Assembly: GCA_013400975.1 (NCBI GenBank)
Contig: WBMZ01006406.1
Span: 124,001 to 188,000, forward strand
DNA from: Atrichornis clamosus
Lineage: Eukaryota > Chordata > Aves > Passeriformes > Menuridae
DNA length: 64,000 bases
Direction of reading: 5' to 3'
Shown here: piece by piece, positions 27,062 through 39,125 of the stretch
How positions within the stretch are numbered: the stretch's first letter is position 1
Layout of the letters: each line of letters opens with the position of its first letter
The notes under the pieces: generated by a model
Told to the model about the DNA's origin: nothing
The model's database searches: none
What the model saw: the letters and a program-made list of their open reading frames with translations, nothing else
Program-made: the position numbers and the translations under genes

Positions 27062-29234
27062 TTGGACTGCAGGAAGAACTGAACTGCATGGCTCCACAGC
27101 TGGTTTTGGGGTTTAATGTTTAGGCTTTCCTGTTATTGTAGCAAGCCTGAGTTGTAAGGATCAAATAGCACCTTGCCAAAAGCTCATTTCAGTTATTTTT
27201 ACTCCATCCTTCCTATTCTTTACTTCGACCCACGGCCCTCAAGTATTTATGGTGTGTGAACAAGGTCCTGGCACTGATGGAGCTACTCCAAATGCCCAAA
27301 TGCTCAAAGGCTCCGTGAATTCCTAATCTGCAGAGAACTGTACAACGTGAGTATTCCCAGTGCCAGACATTAATGAGTTTAGACTAAGGAATATGAGAAG
27401 ATATTTCCTTGTGCCAAGAGACACAAAACCTTTTGGATGTATCTGGTTAAAGAGGCACAACAGGGTAGATGTTGGCACACACCCCAACATTTCTCCTTTT
27501 CTTCTCCTCAATAACAAACCAGAATGGCAGCTCCAGACCAACACACCACTACACAAATGGTAGGAGAGTCACTGAATTAGCACCTCACAGACTTGTCATG
27601 TTCTCACGATCAGTTTTCAGGCATTTGAAATGCCAGGATCCTTGCAAACCCCAGAAAGCCACTCTAGTGCTCTGAAAGATGGATACGACACCCCAGGGCC
27701 CAAAGTAGCAGGGGAATTAGACTGTTAAAATCCATGTTTCTGTACATATGAAGTGGATATTATTTTTTGCAATGGACTACATCAGCCCAAAGCCTATTAT
27801 TCTCAACAAGATGGATGTCTTCAAGAAAGTTAGATGGCAGGTAGGTACCTTCTCTAAAAAGTCCTCATAATGAAAAAAAAATCTATGTTAGGCTAACCCA
27901 AACAAGGACTCACTCCTAAATTCTTATGTTAGCACATGTACACCTGCTGTCCAACAGATTATTGCCAGTTGTGTACTGACTCAGGCTGCACAGAAATGGT
28001 AAACGTATTAGTTCCACAGATAAAACAAAAAAGTATCACCTAATAATGCCCTGGCCTTCTAAGCTAAGTTAGCGAGAAGAAAGTAGGCTGAGTCTATGGG
28101 TTCCAATATTTATTAATAGGGGGTCACTTTCATGTATCATTTCCCTTTGCACTAAGATCCATAAACCAGAAATAGAAGTAGCCAATGGCATCAATCTCTG
28201 TCTCACAGTAAAGTGACACCACCGTACCCTGGTAGATTTTTCTACCAAGAAAAAGCTGGGTGAATTCATTACTCTTGCAAAATACAAACAGAGAATATCA
28301 CCTCTAGCAATAAAATACCCCAGACAATTTTAAAAATAAATCTAGCTACAAGCAACAACTCACACCATCCATCAGCGGATCGTGCTTGTACAGCAATGCA
28401 CAGGGTTGAAACACCCATTAGCAAAGCAAGCCCAAGTATCTGACTGGAAGTCCTGTCTGGAGAAGAGGTATATAGAAAGGTTCATGATTAATTTATCAAA
28501 TTCCTGCATATGTCTCAAGACAGTAAATTAAAATATAACAAACAGAATCTTACTCAAGAAAGCAAACGACTGCTTCAATGAAAAAGTTATGAAAATTTGC
28601 AGTACAAACTATTCTCAAGGGATCTGAGAGCTTACCACTAACACAAAAACCCCAACAGATATACACAGACTTCAGAGATAAGTTACAAATATCAGACTTC
28701 TTTTGGCAACACAGAGCAAGTGGAAAACACCACCCTCAGAAGCTCTCGCTTGCTCTACTGAGAGTCCTTCAATTTCTCTCCTTTTCTCTCAAGGCATTTC
28801 TTATCTCTTCCTGTTATTTCCAATCTTCAGATTGAACATGAGAGCAGAAATTGTGCCAAAACCGTAATATGAAGGGTGAAAGAACAAAATAAAACTGCAA
28901 GGACAACACCATGACCTGAGAAATAAAGCCACAATTCCAGTGTCAATGGAACAGTAATAAATTCTGAATATGCCTTCATTAGCAATGAAAGTACTCAAAG
29001 ATGGTGAATGTAATTAATTACAACTACATGTAGAATGATAAATACAAGCAGCTGTATTCCCAGCTGGTCTAGCAAAAATGGTCTGTTGAACAGGTGAAAA
29101 AGTACAGCTTAACTCATGTTCTGTAGCCAGATCCTCCTCTCTTGAAGGAAAGATCTTTTTGCTCTGGAGTTCTGCACAGACCTCAGGGGCCTGGGCTTTG
29201 TAAAGGCAAATCTTACTTGGAAAGGCTGAATATA

Positions 29235-29570
29235 ATAATGGTTTTACCTGGTCAGATCAAAGGTACACCTAGGCTGGATAACCTGTCTCAAACAGCAGCT
29301 GAAAGATGTAACCCAAAGAAGAACTAAAGACTGGGGTAAGCACACAGCAGTATTTTCCTGGAAAGCCCCTACTGATCCCAACGATTTTTAAGTTATGGGA
29401 CTTACTGAGCCAAATGTGGCCTCTTAGAGGCCTCTAGACCCTCTCCAAATGTGTGCATAGCTTCTCTGAAGCCAAAGAAATTGGTAACATTCACAACTGC
29501 AGCAGGAAGTAAATCTACTTTGACAAGAAAAGCTGCCTCTTCTTTCTTCTGGTGAAAATGAATGATTTCC
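29235..29570 (-). mobile_element. Probable old CR1-type LINE fragment
   Basis: Phrases ggtcagatcaaaggtacacc, taggctggataacctgtctc and, further on, acattcacaactgcagcagg with gaagtaaatctacttt resemble, in order, the antisense of CR1 elements best known from turtles and birds (the 'grouped/cleared for you to compare' phrases being the set around ggtccatctagcccagtatc). It is strongly diverged and the boundaries are uncertain. No target-site duplication was identified. Confidence 0.45.
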
Positions 29571-32500
29571 ATTTTCAACACAGAAATATGACTAGCATGT
29601 AATTAATAATGACAGACTGACAACTTCCAGGGAGCATGAATAACATCCCTTCAGTCACCTCAAGTGCAGACATCATCTGAAACCCTGTAGATTTCTCCTG
29701 GGGAGGGTCAGAGTGTGTGTGTGTCTTATAATCAAGATCCAGCACACCATAACAGAGAATTTTTTTTTCCAGGTTTCTCAAGTCCATTACAATAGCAAAC
29801 AAACAAGAAGCCTGCTTCTCAGAAGTATTGCAAACACTTTTCAACAAAGAAAGATACACATGAAGCTCTAGTAGGAACAAGTTGGACCGTATGATTCATG
29901 TTTTAAAGCAGATGTTCATTAAATTCCTTGAAAAAATTCTAACATTTAAGTGAATTAATAATTCTATTATAAAATAACAAGGCCAAATTCCATTTTATTT
30001 CTCTACCTAATTATAGAATCTGATTCATTTTAATTATAAACTTTCAGAATAAATTAAGGTGAACATAATCAGAGTTCATGATTAATGCTATTTTAATGAA
30101 CACCCAAGAAATCAGCATTGTGCCACTAGAACTTTGCCAAGAAATCTTCTGTAAGATGAAGTGCGGTGTGTACAACTGTGAAAATCCCACATGGCACAGA
30201 GCTCCTCGTCTACTTGATCAACATCAAATTGGTATGTAAATAACTCATTGTGAGAACTGGCTCTTTAGATGGGTACCTTCACAGGAGCGCCTGCTGTGGA
30301 ACAGCAAATGAGCCAGTGACGCACAACTCATCACACCCAGCCCTCCCACATTAAAGCTCCAATTCCCTCCTAACTGTGGACACTTCGAAGTCCCACCACT
30401 GCAGACATGACCCTAGTCATTAGGTAACACTCATAACATAAAGTGAGCATTAATTAGTGGTGCATTAGTATGGAATGTCTTTGGATTAACAATAATGTTT
30501 GATGACTGCCTTACTAAATGCCATGACGTGAACAGGACAGATGGTATTCTAATAAACACCAAAAGAATTTAAAATGTGGAGTCATGCAAGAATATGGTTA
30601 TTCCAGCTTTCACAGAGTACTTCCCACTTTGTACTCCGTAAGAAACAGACCTTTAAGGTGGATGCATTTCAGCAATAGTTCTAAAATCTAATCATAAAAT
30701 CATCGCACCAATGAAACATATTTCAAAGTCCAATAATTTAAACATTGCTATACACTAATTCTGTGTTTCTTAGAGAACAAAACCTCATCAACTAGGGCTG
30801 AGAATAGTCATTAAAAGAAAACGATGTGTCCCTGCAGCACTGTGCACTTCAATAATTTCAGTAGTTTTATACAAGACTGTGTCATAAATGAGGCATGGAA
30901 AGCCATTAACTGAACAATTCATTTCGAATAGTTTGTTGTAATTTATGCTTTCAAAAGAAATAATGAAACTGATTAATTTTTCTAGTAATAATGATGCATC
31001 TCCCTTTTATGTCCTGCTGTTGGTAACTTTATTTTTAAAGAACCTGTAAACTTGCACAATTAGTCTAGACTTCACTGTCCAACAGCCTTATTCTGACTGT
31101 CAGGAAAGGAAAAAATACAGCTGTCAGTGGTGTATCTGAACATGCAAATGGGATTCATGAACATGATTTATTTTTGTAGCATTATCTAGACAGTCCATAC
31201 TTCTCTTTGCACTTCTGCAACTTAACTCTTTCTCCAAATTCTAACTGTCACAAGTGAGACTACTAGGAATAAAATAAAGCTATTAAGCCTGACATCCTGG
31301 AGGGAAATGTGTCTCAGGCATCCACCTCCAGAGCTGAGCAGGTCTGCTGCCTACCAAGCACACGCTAAAGCTTGTCTGTCTCCTCTTTTACGTCACTAGC
31401 TCCTGCAAATATGGATTCATAAACATAATAACGCCATAATATGCTAATAAAAATCAACCCTTTTTTTTTCATTCTACCACTACGCAAGGTGATGTTAGGG
31501 TTTAGTTTTCTTTATTATCATCTCTTTGCACCCTAGGCCTTGAAGGCATATGATTAAGAGATGTCAGTATGAACTGTCCTACTTCCACTTTCGTCAAGTG
31601 ACTACGACACAAACTTTAGACGTTTCTGGAAAGGATGAACAGGATGTTCTCCCCATCTCAAAGCAAAAACAACTGTACTAAGATAGGTGCTTCTCTAACT
31701 TCTTAAAAACCCTTCAGTCTCCAGGGAACACAGTCTCTACAGCAATCTGTATCCATCCTTAACTTGTCTTGCTGTTGGATTATTTTTCCTTATGCTTAAC
31801 CCAGCTGCCACTTGTGGCTGTTGGAGCTCTGAACACATAAAGGCCGTGGCCACCTTTGCTTTGACTCTTCCTTGATTTGTGCACAAGTACCAGTGACTGA
31901 GAGTCTGGTGATGTTTTAGTACAAGTGAGACTCTTTCCAAAATTTGAGCTTTCAGAAAGACAAAAGTACCACTTGTGAAGGTGACTAGCACATTGACAAA
32001 ACAAAGAAATATTTTTTACATTATATACTTAAATGGGAGTGAAATTAGTGAATCGGAGTGGGAATAAACATTATTGATTAAATTTGCTTTGTAATCCCGT
32101 CTACTGTCTGGCTTAAACAGTCACTTCAATGCTACCTTCTTGCTGAAGCTCTCTTCCATGTCTTTATTTTTCTGAATAACTCCTTGAATCTACAAACAAT
32201 CTCACTGAAGATACCTGGATCCCAAAGAGGCAGGAAGATCTGCCTGTGTTCTGCACTGCAGAATCAATCTCATGGTTCAAACGTTAAGTGCTGCAAGGCA
32301 TTTGTTCACTGTTTTCTTCCCTCTCTGCATGCATTTTGCCTCAGGATTTTTGAAGCTTCACCTTTTTTTAGCAAAGGAATTAAAGCACTCACTGAAGTAA
32401 AGAATTCATTTCAGAGAATTTATACTGCTAAATTACATTCCAAGATTCCTTCATGTAATATGCAAGTATCTTACTAGAAACCAAAATTATTCTTTGAAAA

Positions 32501-33409
32501 AACACAAGAAATTAGTTTTTGCTTCCCAGAAATAAGCATTAATGGCCTGTTTTAAGAGTTCGTGTGTAAGTTTTTCTTTTACAAAGTCGGGGGAAGGAGG
32601 GGAATTTATGCAGGGGCATTGTTAATACCACAGAAATACAACAGTTACCAAAATAAAGCACTCACATTGCTAACTAAAACTTGAAGATTTAAATGTAGAG
32701 ATAATTCAGCATTAGTCCTGAGGGAGGATGTAAAGAACGGGGATATAAACACCATAGATACAACTAAATTGTGCTGCAGGAAGAAAAAAAAAATATATTT
32801 TCAAAATTTTTATGGACCTAGAAGAGAAGATATTGAAGACTGGTTCTTAAAAGGAGGTACACACTAATAAGACACAACATAAATCAGGACATGAGAAGGA
32901 TTAAATTTAAGCCTGGACTGAATATACACAGGCAAAGCACTGGAGAATGAAAAAGGAATCTGCCTTTCCCAAAATGAAAACCATTTGATTTCCATTTTCT
33001 TTAGTACCAAGTGTCTCCTGTCCATGTCAGTCATCAGTAAGATAGTATGTGGATGTAAATCAGAGGGATAAAAAAGTTGGCTTACATGCATGACCTAAAA
33101 GAAGTAACTGACCACAGGAAAACAGAAGACGGACTCAGACATGCAAAACTGCTCCGGGAGGCAAATAAATATAATGAGGCTCTAACAGATCTATATTAAC
33201 ACCCTCAGTCAAGCGCTTTTATGTTAAAAATAACATCATTAATGACCTCTGTCACCTTAGAGGACTTCAGAGAAACCAAAGCAAGTGGAAAAGTAAATCA
33301 AAGAATTATTAATAAATAAACAACAATATACGTAAAGACACAAAAGTATTGCTCATATGAATATTAATTCAATTAGATGGGGCAATAAAGGCATACAATA
33401 GTGCCCATC

Positions 33410-33429
33410 AAGAGCAGAGCTCTGCTCTT
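33410..33429. repeat. 20-bp perfect palindrome
   Basis: AAGAGCAGAGCTCTGCTCTT is identical to its own reverse complement with no spacer. It is centred on a SacI-type GAGCTC in otherwise AT-rich intron. Confidence 0.95.
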
Positions 33430-36400
33430 ATTTAGTGGTTTATTTTTCCATTAACACCACAGTTTTCAGGACTATCAGTCAATAAAGGTAACATTTGAAA
33501 ACAATTTTAAAAATAAGGAAGCATTATAAAAATAAAATCTTTATCATATATGCTGTAGCATCAATGGTTAACTAAGCTGAAGTAGTAGGAGGTGCTTTCT
33601 AAGTTCACTGTCTGGCTGAAGAGCTTAACAAACAAGTAAGCAATGAACAATGAAGTGAAATGTGGTAACTCCCAATAGAACCCTCACGAACCTTACAGTT
33701 GTTTCTCACCCAAAGCCAGTATCTCCATTAAAACTGCCCAAAAATAAATCAGCATTTCACTGAAAAAAAATCATCTCCTATGAGAAAAACTTCAGGAAAA
33801 ACATCCAACCAGGAAAAAAATTAATTCTAGCTATACAGGAGAAAGGGCAGATGTGTAAAATGGAGAAAGAAAGGAGAGAAAACCATAGAGAAGCTGATGA
33901 AAAGGAAGATCCAAATGATTGAATGATGAAGGACTTGACAAAACTGTGTACCTGCTCGTTATGGTAACAGATTAAAGTAAGGAAGGAAACAGGAAGGAAG
34001 GAAAAAGGGAGTGCACAAATCAAGTTGCTCATTGCTAATGACTGGTCTGCAAAGAAATGTAATGGCCGGGGGCAGGGCAGTGAACACAACAACACCTACG
34101 CTCAACAAGCCGTCACCTCACCTGCCATGACAGTAAAATAAGGTGCTGTGAAACATCAGAAGGACAGGCAGTGACACAACACACACAGACAGTACCATCT
34201 GAATTGATGTTGTCACTTCAGCTTGAATACTTCATTCTGTTTGGACTTCTCAAGGTAGATCCATTATTTTCCTTCTCACTAAAAGGGCTTTTACTTTGCA
34301 GCAATAACTTGCAAAAAAATTAGTTTTAAAAAATGCATTTTTCACCTTTAGTAAAAGCGCACCAAACCCCATAAAATATTCTGCTCCTGAAATTTTTATA
34401 AAAATAAAAGCTTTACAATCAGATATATTTGATTTAAGGATAACGAAGCAGCTTTTACGGGCTGCAAAATATTATAAATCTTTTCCGATTTCTTTTGGGG
34501 TAGAGGGAAAAGGGGAATTGTTGAAGGAAAAGATGATAGATTACATCTGCCTATGGGTAATAAGGCTTCCTACAAGGAGAAATGGCATACTCTGAATAAT
34601 TACATGCAGTGTGAGGCCAAGAGAGACAGAGTCTAGTCCTGGTCAGAAATTTCAGCTGCCACAAAATTCTTGTAAAGATGTGTGAGGAAAATAGGATGAA
34701 TTCTCACTGGTTCTCAACACTTTTTCTTTTGCTAATTTGCTCAGCTTAAACAGTAGGTTAAACTATAATTTCTGCTTTCTGCTTTGCAGAAATTCTTCCA
34801 TTTTGCATCACACATGTTAGCAGAAACATTAAAATCACAGCACAATTCAAAGAAAGAAAAGAAAAAAGGGGAAATAAAACCAGGACTGCATTTTAACAAA
34901 AACATTGAGCATATTTTTCAAATACTGTTTATAAGACACTACCAAAAACAACATGGACAAAACCAAAAAAGAAGAGCATAACATATTCAATACAGACCCT
35001 CCTTCTTAAAATATTAGTAAGACCCCCAGAGCTGAGCTTAACTCCTTGAAACAGGACAAGATTTTGGCTCCATTAAAATCAGCTGCAGTTCCACCACTGG
35101 CTTGAGAGGATTTGACTTTTTAAAGTAGTGGGCTTTTTGCACTTGTACAGAAGACAATTAGGAGTCAACAGTGGAGATAAGAATGAGTGCTTTACGTAGC
35201 ACAGTTGGCCACAGGCAACAGTCACAACTCACTGGCTAATCTCATAATTAAATACTCACCTGCAGCCTTTCGAGGTCTTTTCTATACTCAGAAGAATTTG
35301 GTTAGAGGGTTACTCCTTCCTTGTCACACTGAAGAAACCAACTCATCCATACAGTGATTTAAGAATTTAAATTTTGTGTCACTGAGAAGTTGCTACTGGA
35401 AGCCTCCCAGAGACTTCCCCACTCTTGACCAGAACCTCCTCCACTTTCTCCTGAAGAGAATAAAAAAGACACTGAATCAAAGCTGTGCTTTATCACAACA
35501 CAACTGTGAGTGACAAAGCTGTCCTGATGGATAAAAGAAACTGAAAATCAAAGGGTTAGTCAGCCAACCCCTCTCCTGCTCATCATGGACCCTTCCTTTC
35601 CTACAAACCTGTTCCCAGGCTAGGAATTCTCAGCAGGGCTTCTGAGATGCCGTAACTTTACACAACTCCCTCAGGATCCACAGAAATATGACCCTCTGTC
35701 CCCAAAGTCTCCTCCAAGAAAAACCAGAGCCTAGCCTAGGAAACTCGAGAAAGTTCTCTCAGATGAGCATGTTCAGCTGTTCCCAATGAAAATATATTCT
35801 CCCTTTCTCCTAAAAAGCTTCACCTGAACAAGGGCTACAGTGGCCAACAAGGAAATTAAGTGACCTTTCTCCCTGCCTCTGAGCCAAAATATAATACACA
35901 CTGTAACATTCAGTAAAGAGTAAACAATTTAATAACAAAAATTATGCTATCGATCACACCATCCCAGAACATCAAAAGTCACATTTCATATCACAGTTCA
36001 TAGATCAAAAGCACCAGAATAACTTATATTTTTCTTCTTTGTAGTTTCAGGAACTTCAGGCTATTTTCTAGGTTGCCTCATGTATGACTTCAGCACAAGC
36101 TAACGAGATATTGAGTGAGAAATCATTAGCAGCTGGTCAAGTAAAACTACTCCATCAATCATTTTCATTTCCTTAATGTCAACAATTCTAATTTCAACTC
36201 TGGAAAAAAATTGTGTTTTAAACTGTGAAATACATCACATAAAATAGTGACATTTGATAGTATGCTTTTAGATTCTCAAGTTCATTGTGAAAAAGTTCAA
36301 CACATAATGAAGTCATTCTGCCTTTATAACCACCAAACTCAATTACAGGGGGGAAAAAAAAAAAGGGAAAAATGAAAAAGGCTGCTTCTAGAACAGGCAA

Positions 36401-36687
36401 ACAAACTACCATCTATTCCAGAATAAATCCATCACTTTATACCTAAAGCACCAGTAAGACTACTGGAAGAACTGCGAAGCTCTCTTGTGTGTTCTATTTA
36501 CAAATACATATTCTAGGTGGTTCTTGTATCTCAGGCAGTGAAACATCAACCCCTGACTACCAAAGGACCATTCAGGAGTCACAGCTTCAATGCAGTGTCC
36601 TGCTCCAGTGTCCCTGGTGCTGTTTTTTGCAGACAAGCCTTCCTAAGCAGCTCTCCTACAAGAACTGTCCCTGCCACTTGGCAGAAG

Positions 36688-36750
36688 CTCCGGAGGAGCG
36701 CGGCAGTGCCCCCAGTCACACGAAATCCCAGCGCGGCCGACGCACGTCTC
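36688..36750. other. Local CpG cluster in intron
   Basis: About ten CpG dinucleotides fall within some 60 bp (for example ctccggaggagcgcgg and gcgcggccgacgcacg), inside an intron where CpG is otherwise scarce. It could be a young GC-rich repeat fragment, a small orphan CpG island or a regulatory site. No promoter motif or coding exon is visible beside it. Confidence 0.5.
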
Positions 36751-37864
36751 TGTGCTCAGTGTCACAGGGCCTGGGGGGCACAGCACCAGCTTCTGCTTTC
36801 ACCTGGCTGCAGCACAGGCATCCTCAGTCTCTAAGGCTAGGTTTACTACAGCTTTCTGGTTATTGGAACAGGAAGGTGATCAAGCTGAACACAGTAACTT
36901 GGTAAGCAACAAACCTCAGCTGGCCAAGCGACTCCAATGACCGTGTGCCCCTCATCTTTGCGCTGGCACAAGTCGGTTACTCTTCCCTTGCTTCCTACTC
37001 CAATACCTTGCAGCAGCGCCCTGCTTTGCAGCAGTCCTGGAGAACTTCCTCTAAAACCTCAGGAAAATTTCCACCCTTCACGTTTCAGGTGAGGTCCATT
37101 CCCTATGGACTTGCCAGCCTGGGGCAGCCTCCTGCCTTGCCAGGTGTCCCCTGGCCCCTGCCATGCCCCAGGCAAGCTTCCTCACCTGATTTTATATTAA
37201 CGTTAAGAAATTACTGTGGATTTCTGCCATACAACCAAATTACAGAAAGATTTGTTTTGCTGGTTGGGGTTTTTTTTACAGTGCATATCCATTTTCTTCC
37301 AAGAAAAATGTTAATACGAGGGTACAGCTCACATATTACATTACACAAATGCAATTTGGTTGCTGAAGTTTTAATCTTGTACAGCAAAATTCCAATTTTC
37401 TATTTCTTGTACTTAAATTCCAGTTTATGAACAGATTATAGGATGTAAAATTGGTATGTAGATTCTAAATATTAAATTTAGATAAATCTTCCTAATGTAG
37501 TTATAAATTTGTCAGAATACAAAAACTCCTGCTGATATGATAAGCTGAATCACTGTTAAATGTACTATTTTCATGCAAATTGCTCATGAGGAAATAAACT
37601 CCTAGCATGCCTACAACTATTAATAACTTCTTTTATGAACCAGCCTTCCTCAGATGCTTCAAGACAAAATTGTAGAAGGGACAGATGATTATCTGTAGAT
37701 GGCCTGGAAGTCTAAAAGTCCCACCAAATTTCAGTTCAGTTTTGATCACTGCACAGAAAAAGCATTCACTGTTACAAATCTACACTAATCTAGGAAAAAA
37801 AGCAATTTGTTCGTAGGAAAATACAATATGAAGACTGGGGATATCACTTTAATAAAATTGTAAA

Positions 37865-39125
37865 CCGATAATCAGTTTATAATCCCTAGGAGGGATCTCA
37901 TGGTCACTTGGTGCATCCTGACCACTCTGAAACAGCCCACATATTCCCAGAGCTCCCAAACAGATGTTGGGCAGCCTAACCAGCCTCAAATGTGTGCATG
38001 AACGAGTCTCTACGGCCTCCCAAGGTAACCTGTTGCAGTGCTTACTCACATGGATGGTTGATTTTCTTAACTCAACACTGCACATATTTCACCTTTTAAG
38101 AATTACATTTGTCTCTCTGAACACATATAGACAATAACCTAACAACATCCACTTTATGAAAACCTCTTCCCTATCTGAAAATATCAGCATGTTGCTCTTC
38201 TCCTCTACCTGTTCCTTTCTGTTACACAGACTCAGTTAAGTCAGCTGCTTCCTACTTCTTCTATGTTCTAAAATATTTGCTTCGTTTTGTTCCTGCGATC
38301 AGTCCTTGTTATTCTCAAGCTGCGATGCCCAAAATTTCATACTGAGCTGAGCCCTACTGACAGTTGATTTCAGCTGTAATTTTCAGATGGCACTGGGAGC
38401 TGTAGAGCAGTACCACTAAGTCAGAAATCCTGCTGTTTTATGTATACAGTGAACTTCTTCCCAGGGGTGATTGTTTGTACCTATCATTTCAACCTGCACA
38501 CTTCAGACCATTTCTCCAAACTAAAAAAAACCAAAAAAGCCAAAATAAAGGAGGGAAGGGGAAACATTTTTATTGACCTATAAAATCCTTTGCAGATGCA
38601 CTAGGGTAGCATCACCCAAACTCTCAGTATTTCCGCTCTTCATTCCCTAAGCCATTCATTTACTTTTATTTCATTTAATACTAATGACAATACCCAATAC
38701 ACATAGTCCCAGGCCAGTCCTTGCAGAACCACACTTGATTAAACTATCCCAAATTGACCTGCAATAGATTAAATACTAATTCACTAGGAACATTATTTTT
38801 CAGCTGTATTTCCCCTCATTATACAGCTAACCGTACTTCTCAAGTTAGATTATGAAAATGTCCTCTCAGCGTGCAAGGCTGTGTGCAACGTTACATCAGT
38901 TTACTACTTCCCTTTTAATCCCTAGCCAGCTATTCTGTCAAAGAACTACATGTATTTGACAAAACTTATTTTGAAAACGTGTGCTTGTGGTTCATCACCA
39001 CCCTCTTATCCTAAAGAGTTTTAGGAAATGACTATATAAGGATTTTCTGCAGCTTCTTCATAGTTATCCAGGTTGGAAGGACTGATCTATAAATTCCTTA
39101 GTTTTAAGATAAATTTAGCTTTTCT
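37865..39125 (-). mobile_element. CR1-type LINE fragment (long, diverged)
   Basis: The antisense CR1 word order is preserved over more than 1 kb: aacctgttgcagtgcttac, gatgcccaaaatttcatact plus gagctgagccctac, cccaggccagtccttgcaga with accacac, and tgacaaaacttattttgaaa. These correspond to the successive blocks 'cctgttccagtgcctgac', 'gggcccaaaactgaacacag', 'ggactggccccagtactgag' and the later 'gtcaaaggcttt' part of the CR1 pol region. Frames are broken throughout. It may be one insertion with internal gaps or two overlapping relics. The orientation matches the other CR1 fragments in the window. Confidence 0.65.

Noticed and set aside
29713..29724. (GT)6 run as a microsatellite
   Set aside because: Too short to be worth a separate repeat entry.
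36489..37430. Successive open frames of 138, 105 and 161 codons
   Set aside because: They coincide with a GC-richer patch, which lowers stop frequency. The products are low-complexity and unrelated to known proteins.
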